Of a DNA stretch of 64,000 nt, positions 61,601 to 64,000 are shown piece by piece. Position numbers and translations under genes: made by a program. The notes beneath the pieces were generated by a model. That model was not told where the DNA came from. It worked only from the letters and a program-made list of their open reading frames with translations, and searched no databases. Numbering within the stretch: the first letter of the stretch is position 1; every line of letters begins with the position of its first letter. The stretch covers positions 1 through 64,000 of the forward strand of contig JAPSHX010000003.1 in the NCBI GenBank assembly GCA_031179305.1, read 5' to 3'. This DNA is from Paenarthrobacter sp. (GTDB taxonomy: Bacteria; Actinomycetota; Actinomycetes; Actinomycetales; Micrococcaceae).

Positions 61601-61660
61601 GACGCCGCAGACGCCGCTGATTCTGCTGCATCCGCTGCTTCCGGGAGAGGTACCGCATGA
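58655..61660 (+). CDS. mrpA: Multisubunit Na+/H+ antiporter subunit A with MrpB-like C-terminal domain
   Basis: The 1001-residue membrane protein opens with the complex-I-like proton-channel domain: SDDLLMLFIFWELTTILSYL (about 125-144) with the key Glu, and KSALVPFHFWLPGAM with the key Lys (about 224-238). A DUF4040-like region follows, then an MnhB-like domain (about 855-980; IFEVVTRLIFHSMIIFSIYL and NLPGGGFAGGLTAGLAL). No separate mrpB lies before mrpC, so A and B functions appear fused. Start is TTG with GGAG 9 bases upstream. The tail is Ala/Asp-rich. First gene of the mrp operon. Confidence 0.95.
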   Translation: MITVLAITFVAATVAPFIFSKLGRNAFYALAAVPASAFVWLLFQYSPVYSDGGIEEVIPWIPSLKLELAFRMDPLAWVMSLLILGVGSLVLVYCARYFKNKDAGLGGFGAQLLAFAGAMFGLVTSDDLLMLFIFWELTTILSYLLIGYARTRLAARRSALQALMVTTAGGLAMLVGLIIMGQAAGTYRISVILDQAGTLMTGPMQGAVTAAVVLILAGAVTKSALVPFHFWLPGAMAAPTPVSAYLHAAAMVKAGIYIVARLAPGFAESEFWLPVVLGLGLATMLVGGYRALRQTDIKLILAYGTVSQLGFLTMVVGLGTPEAALAGLGLLLAHGLFKAALFLVVGIIDHQSGTRDLRKLSGVFRSSRALGVVAAIAAASMAGIPPLAGYVAKESVFEAFVHYGIGDDAPAWGVWLLVGLLIGSILTFAYSARFMWGAFAIKPGVETTPFKPIKPAFLAAPAILSLLTVAYGVWPAPVDTWVQPYAALFAENPDAVDAGHLALWHGFTPALAMTAITFVAGALMFYGRNVVSRLQSLVPDWVDGDRAYQNTIGALDDIAVWVTGRTQRGSLYFYLAVILTVAFVVPMTALITANKPLPDGMYFIDPNSPLQIVAGLGIVVGALAAVRANKRFLAVLMVSVTGYGIALMFALQGAPDLALTQMLVETIVLVAFVLAMRSLPAELRDRTGGRLRVIRVIIGAAFGVTMIFVAIYAMGARVATPVSLEFPRLAYEGGGGLNVVNVTLVDIRAWDTFGEISVLAVAATGVASLIFVRSRGDRIKTSSAVPEGSVGRSTGVDRGSRDGATLAVARKFTDVTRDAWLVAGRTLAPERRSIIFEVVTRLIFHSMIIFSIYLLLAGHNLPGGGFAGGLTAGLALTIRYLAGGRFELSEAATISAGTLLGTGLATAAASGFVPLFLGGQVFQSAIIEFWLPVFGDVKFVTSTIFDIGVYIVVVGLALDVLRSLGAEIDEHFEGKGVPIAEEDAADAADSAASAASGRGTA

Positions 61661-62157
61661 GCATCAACCTGACCTTGCTGATCGTCATGGGTGTCCTCTA
61701 TGCCTGCGGCATCTACCTGGTTCTGGAGCGCAGCCTGACGCGCGTGCTGTTGGGACTGATGTTGTTGGCCAATGCAACCAACATCCTGATTCTCAGCACC
61801 GGAGGATATGCCGGGGTGGCGCCATTCTTCACCAAGGAAACAAGCCCCGAAGCCTACAGTGATCCCCTGCCGCAGGCCCTGATCCTGACCTCGATTGTGA
61901 TCTCCTTTGCCGTCACGGCGTTCATGCTGGGCATGATCTACCGCACCTGGGTCCTGGCACGCCAAGACGAGATCCAGGATGACCTTGAAGACCGCCGCGT
62001 GGCAGAAACCCCCAGCTTCGACGCTGAGGATGACGCCATCGTTCCCTTGGAAACTTCGGAGTTTGCTGTCACCACAACTGGTCCCACGGACCAGGAAAGG
62101 GCCGAAGCCACCGAGACTCCCGGGTCCCTGCCAAAGAAGGAAGGAGGCAGCACGTGA
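61657..62157 (+). CDS. mrpC: Na+/H+ antiporter subunit C
   Basis: The 166-residue product matches MrpC/MnhC, a NuoK homologue with three helices: YACGIYLVLERSLTRVLLGL (about 10-29), NATNILILSTGGY and LPQALILTSIVISFAVTAF (about 70-88). The C-terminal 55 residues, after the third helix, are a charged extension beyond the usual 113 residues. It overlaps both mrpA (ATGA) and mrpD by 4 bases. Confidence 0.95.
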   Translation: MSINLTLLIVMGVLYACGIYLVLERSLTRVLLGLMLLANATNILILSTGGYAGVAPFFTKETSPEAYSDPLPQALILTSIVISFAVTAFMLGMIYRTWVLARQDEIQDDLEDRRVAETPSFDAEDDAIVPLETSEFAVTTTGPTDQERAEATETPGSLPKKEGGST

Positions 62158-63722
62158 ATCTCGCAAACCTGTCGCCACTAGCTGTCCTCCTGCCCATACT
62201 GGGCGCTGCCGTGGCCTTCATGCTGATCCGGCACCACACGGCACAGCGGATGGTGAGCATCGGCGTCCTCAGCGCCACGCTGCTGCTGGAGTGCCTGCTC
62301 CTGATGTCGGTATGGGACGGTGGAACCACGTCCGTGACTCTGGGCGGTTGGCTTCCGCCCTGGGGTGTTGTGCTGGTGGTGGACCAGTTCTCCTCGCTCA
62401 TGCTGGTGGTATCCACGGTGGTGAGCCTCGCGGTGCTGATCTACGCCACCGGCCAGGGCATGGCCGACGGCGATCAGGAAGCACCGGTCTCCATCTTCCA
62501 CCCCACCTACCTGATCCTGGTGGCAGGGGTGTCCAACGCGTTCCTCACGGGCGATCTCTTCAACCTGTACGTGGGCTTCGAGATCCTGCTGACGGCAAGT
62601 TATGTGCTGATGACCTTGGGCGGGACCGGGCCGCGCATCCGGGCCGGCGTCACCTACGTTGTGGTTTCAGTGGTGTCATCGGTGCTGTTCCTCGTCGCGA
62701 TCGCCATGATCTACGGCGCTACAGGCACCATCACCATGGCGGACCTCGCCGTGAAGTTGGCGGAACTGGACCAGGGCACCCAAAACCTCCTGCACGTCAT
62801 GCTGTTGGTGGCTTTCGGGATCAAAGCGGCCGTTTTCCCCCTGTCCTTCTGGTTGCCTGACTCCTATCCCACGGCCCCAGCCCCGGTCACGGCCGTGTTC
62901 GCCGGCCTGTTGACCAAGGTTGGCGTCTACGCCATGGTCCGCACCGAGACCCTCCTGTTCCCGGGGGACACCCTCAACGTCCCCTTGATGGTGGTGGCGC
63001 TACTCACCATGATTGTCGGTATTCTGGGCGCACTGGCCCAGAGCGACATCAAGCGTCTCCTCTCCTTCACCCTGGTCAGCCACATTGGCTACATGGTGTT
63101 CGGCCTGGCCATGAGTTCGGTGGCAGGACTGGGAGCCGCGGTGTTCTACGTCGCGCACCACATCACCGTCCAAACCAGCTTGTTCCTGGTCACCGGGCTC
63201 ATAGAACGCCGCGGAGGAAGCTCATCCATGGATCGCTTGGGTGGCCTTGCCAAACTCTCCCCGCTCCTGGCGTTGCTGTTCTTCATCCCGGCAATGAACC
63301 TGGCAGGCATACCACCGTTCTCAGGCTTCCTGGGGAAGCTGGGACTGCTGCAAGCCGGCGTGGAACTTGGGACCCCCTTGGCGATCGTGCTGGTGGTGGG
63401 CGGAGTTGTTACCAGCCTGCTGACGCTGCTGGCGATTGCCCGTGTGTGGAACAGGGCCTTCTGGCGCAAGCCTGAGGACGCCGAGTACCCGGACCCCGTA
63501 CTGCAGACCCCCGGAAGCGTTGCAGTCCTGCCGCGGACCATGGTGGGTTCCACTGCCGGGCTGGTGGTGTTCGGCGTGGCATTGACGGTCTTCGCCGGGC
63601 CACTCTTCAGGGTGGCCGATGGTTCCGCCGGGAACATGCTGGACCGCTCGGCCTATATTCATTCGGTTCTGGGCGACTCCGTCCAGGTGCCGCCGCTGCC
63701 CCGGACGGGGGATGCCAAATGA
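62154..63722 (+). CDS. mrpD: Na+/H+ antiporter subunit D
   Basis: The 522-residue product is the second complex-I-like subunit. Its hallmarks are DLFNLYVGFEILLTASYVL (about 129-147) with the key Glu, KAAVFPLSFWLPDSYPTAP (about 225-243) with the key Lys, and a downstream Lys in DIKRLLSFTLVSHIGYM. The start is GTG with a 4-base overlap with mrpC. The next gene overlaps its stop by 4 bases. Confidence 0.95.
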   Translation: MNLANLSPLAVLLPILGAAVAFMLIRHHTAQRMVSIGVLSATLLLECLLLMSVWDGGTTSVTLGGWLPPWGVVLVVDQFSSLMLVVSTVVSLAVLIYATGQGMADGDQEAPVSIFHPTYLILVAGVSNAFLTGDLFNLYVGFEILLTASYVLMTLGGTGPRIRAGVTYVVVSVVSSVLFLVAIAMIYGATGTITMADLAVKLAELDQGTQNLLHVMLLVAFGIKAAVFPLSFWLPDSYPTAPAPVTAVFAGLLTKVGVYAMVRTETLLFPGDTLNVPLMVVALLTMIVGILGALAQSDIKRLLSFTLVSHIGYMVFGLAMSSVAGLGAAVFYVAHHITVQTSLFLVTGLIERRGGSSSMDRLGGLAKLSPLLALLFFIPAMNLAGIPPFSGFLGKLGLLQAGVELGTPLAIVLVVGGVVTSLLTLLAIARVWNRAFWRKPEDAEYPDPVLQTPGSVAVLPRTMVGSTAGLVVFGVALTVFAGPLFRVADGSAGNMLDRSAYIHSVLGDSVQVPPLPRTGDAK

Positions 63723-64000
63723 GCCGCAAACCCATCTCGTTCCGCACCGAGCTGCCGCTGCTCATTTGGCTGGTGATCGTGTGGGGTGCGCTGTGGCGGG
63801 ACTTCAGCCCCGGCAACCTCCTGTTCGGTGCCCTGATCGGCCTGTTGGTGGCCAAATTCTTCTACCTCCCGCCCGTTGAGCTCAGCGGCAGGTTCAACGT
63901 TCTCCGCGCCATCCCGTTCGCCCTGATGTTCCTTGCAAAAGTGGTGGCAGCGAGCTTCCTTGTGCTGTATCTGGCTGCAGTCAAAGGACCGCAGGTGCGC
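63719..64000 (+). CDS. mrpE: Na+/H+ antiporter subunit E (partial, cut by window end)
   Basis: The first 94 codons match MrpE: FRTELPLLIWLVIVWGALW, then FSPGNLLFGALIGLLVAKFF and a third helix (FALMFLAKVVAASFLVLYLA). The ATG overlaps the mrpD stop (ATGA). The gene runs past the window edge; mrpF and mrpG are expected beyond. Confidence 0.93.
   Translation, partial: MSRKPISFRTELPLLIWLVIVWGALWRDFSPGNLLFGALIGLLVAKFFYLPPVELSGRFNVLRAIPFALMFLAKVVAASFLVLYLAAVKGPQVR

Overview
The window comes from a GC-rich actinobacterium. Gene content and protein style fit the Micrococcaceae, most likely Arthrobacter or Paenarthrobacter. The supporting signs are GTG and TTG starts, many 4-base ATGA/GTGA overlaps, a 191-residue Dcd, a PucR-type regulator, an MrpA with an MrpB-like tail, and a fused rhamnulose-phosphate aldolase/dehydrogenase. 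The genus is an inference from gene style; no search was run. The window looks like chromosomal accessory-metabolism DNA. I see no phage, intact insertion sequence, CRISPR array or replication origin.

Layout. 0.1-5.2 kb: a luciferase-like monooxygenase, then a minus-strand operon of an MHS-type transporter, an M20 carbamoyl-amino-acid/ureido hydrolase and an amidase. 5.5-11.2 kb: LysR and PucR regulators, then a divergent mmsA plus class III aminotransferase operon; together these suggest use of beta-alanine, ureides or related amino acids. 11.3-13.9 kb: a large fusion of a trehalose-phosphatase-like domain, whose catalytic aspartates are missing, to a GH15 glucosidase/trehalase. 14-21.8 kb: an AEC permease, then the L-rhamnose operon (rhaM, rhaI, fused aldolase/dehydrogenase, rhaB) ending in panD, with a divergent LacI regulator. 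21.9-32.2 kb: L-arabinose genes (araB, araD, araA, an epimerase), a LacI regulator, D-xylose genes (xylA, xylB) and a divergent ROK repressor. 32.2-36.5 kb: TetR plus a two-gene ABC exporter, a YihY/BrkB membrane protein and two very small genes.

37-42.4 kb holds the most promising unassigned system. It comprises a Gfo/Idh/MocA dehydrogenase, a DUF993 (dihydrodipicolinate-synthase-like) enzyme, two xylose-isomerase-like TIM-barrel proteins and a LacI regulator. Three near-identical operators lie in front of its transcription units, implying one regulon for an unidentified sugar or polyol. 42.5-48.8 kb: an ArsR/GNAT operon with a divergent epimerase-like gene, a LysR/MFS divergent pair, a tiny basic protein coupled to an N5-(carboxyethyl)ornithine-synthase-like enzyme, and an NTF2-like protein. 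49-54 kb: tRNA-Gly(CCC), then two secreted proteins, a VanY-type D,D-carboxypeptidase and a CAP-domain protein. They share the same five-repeat C-terminal module and flank an SRPBCC gene; dcd follows. 54-64 kb: a DUF559-type nuclease-like gene set between related inverted repeats, a two-gene CPA2 K+(Na+)/H+ antiporter, a UMF1 MFS protein and the start of an mrp antiporter operon, cut off in mrpE.

Two intergenic repeat families stand out. One is a 66-bp palindrome in three copies (13.9, 21.8 and 27.0 kb) that sits on or directly after stop codons. The other is a CGCCGAGGGG-type inverted repeat around the DUF559 gene. None of the three sugar modules has a dedicated transporter inside the window.
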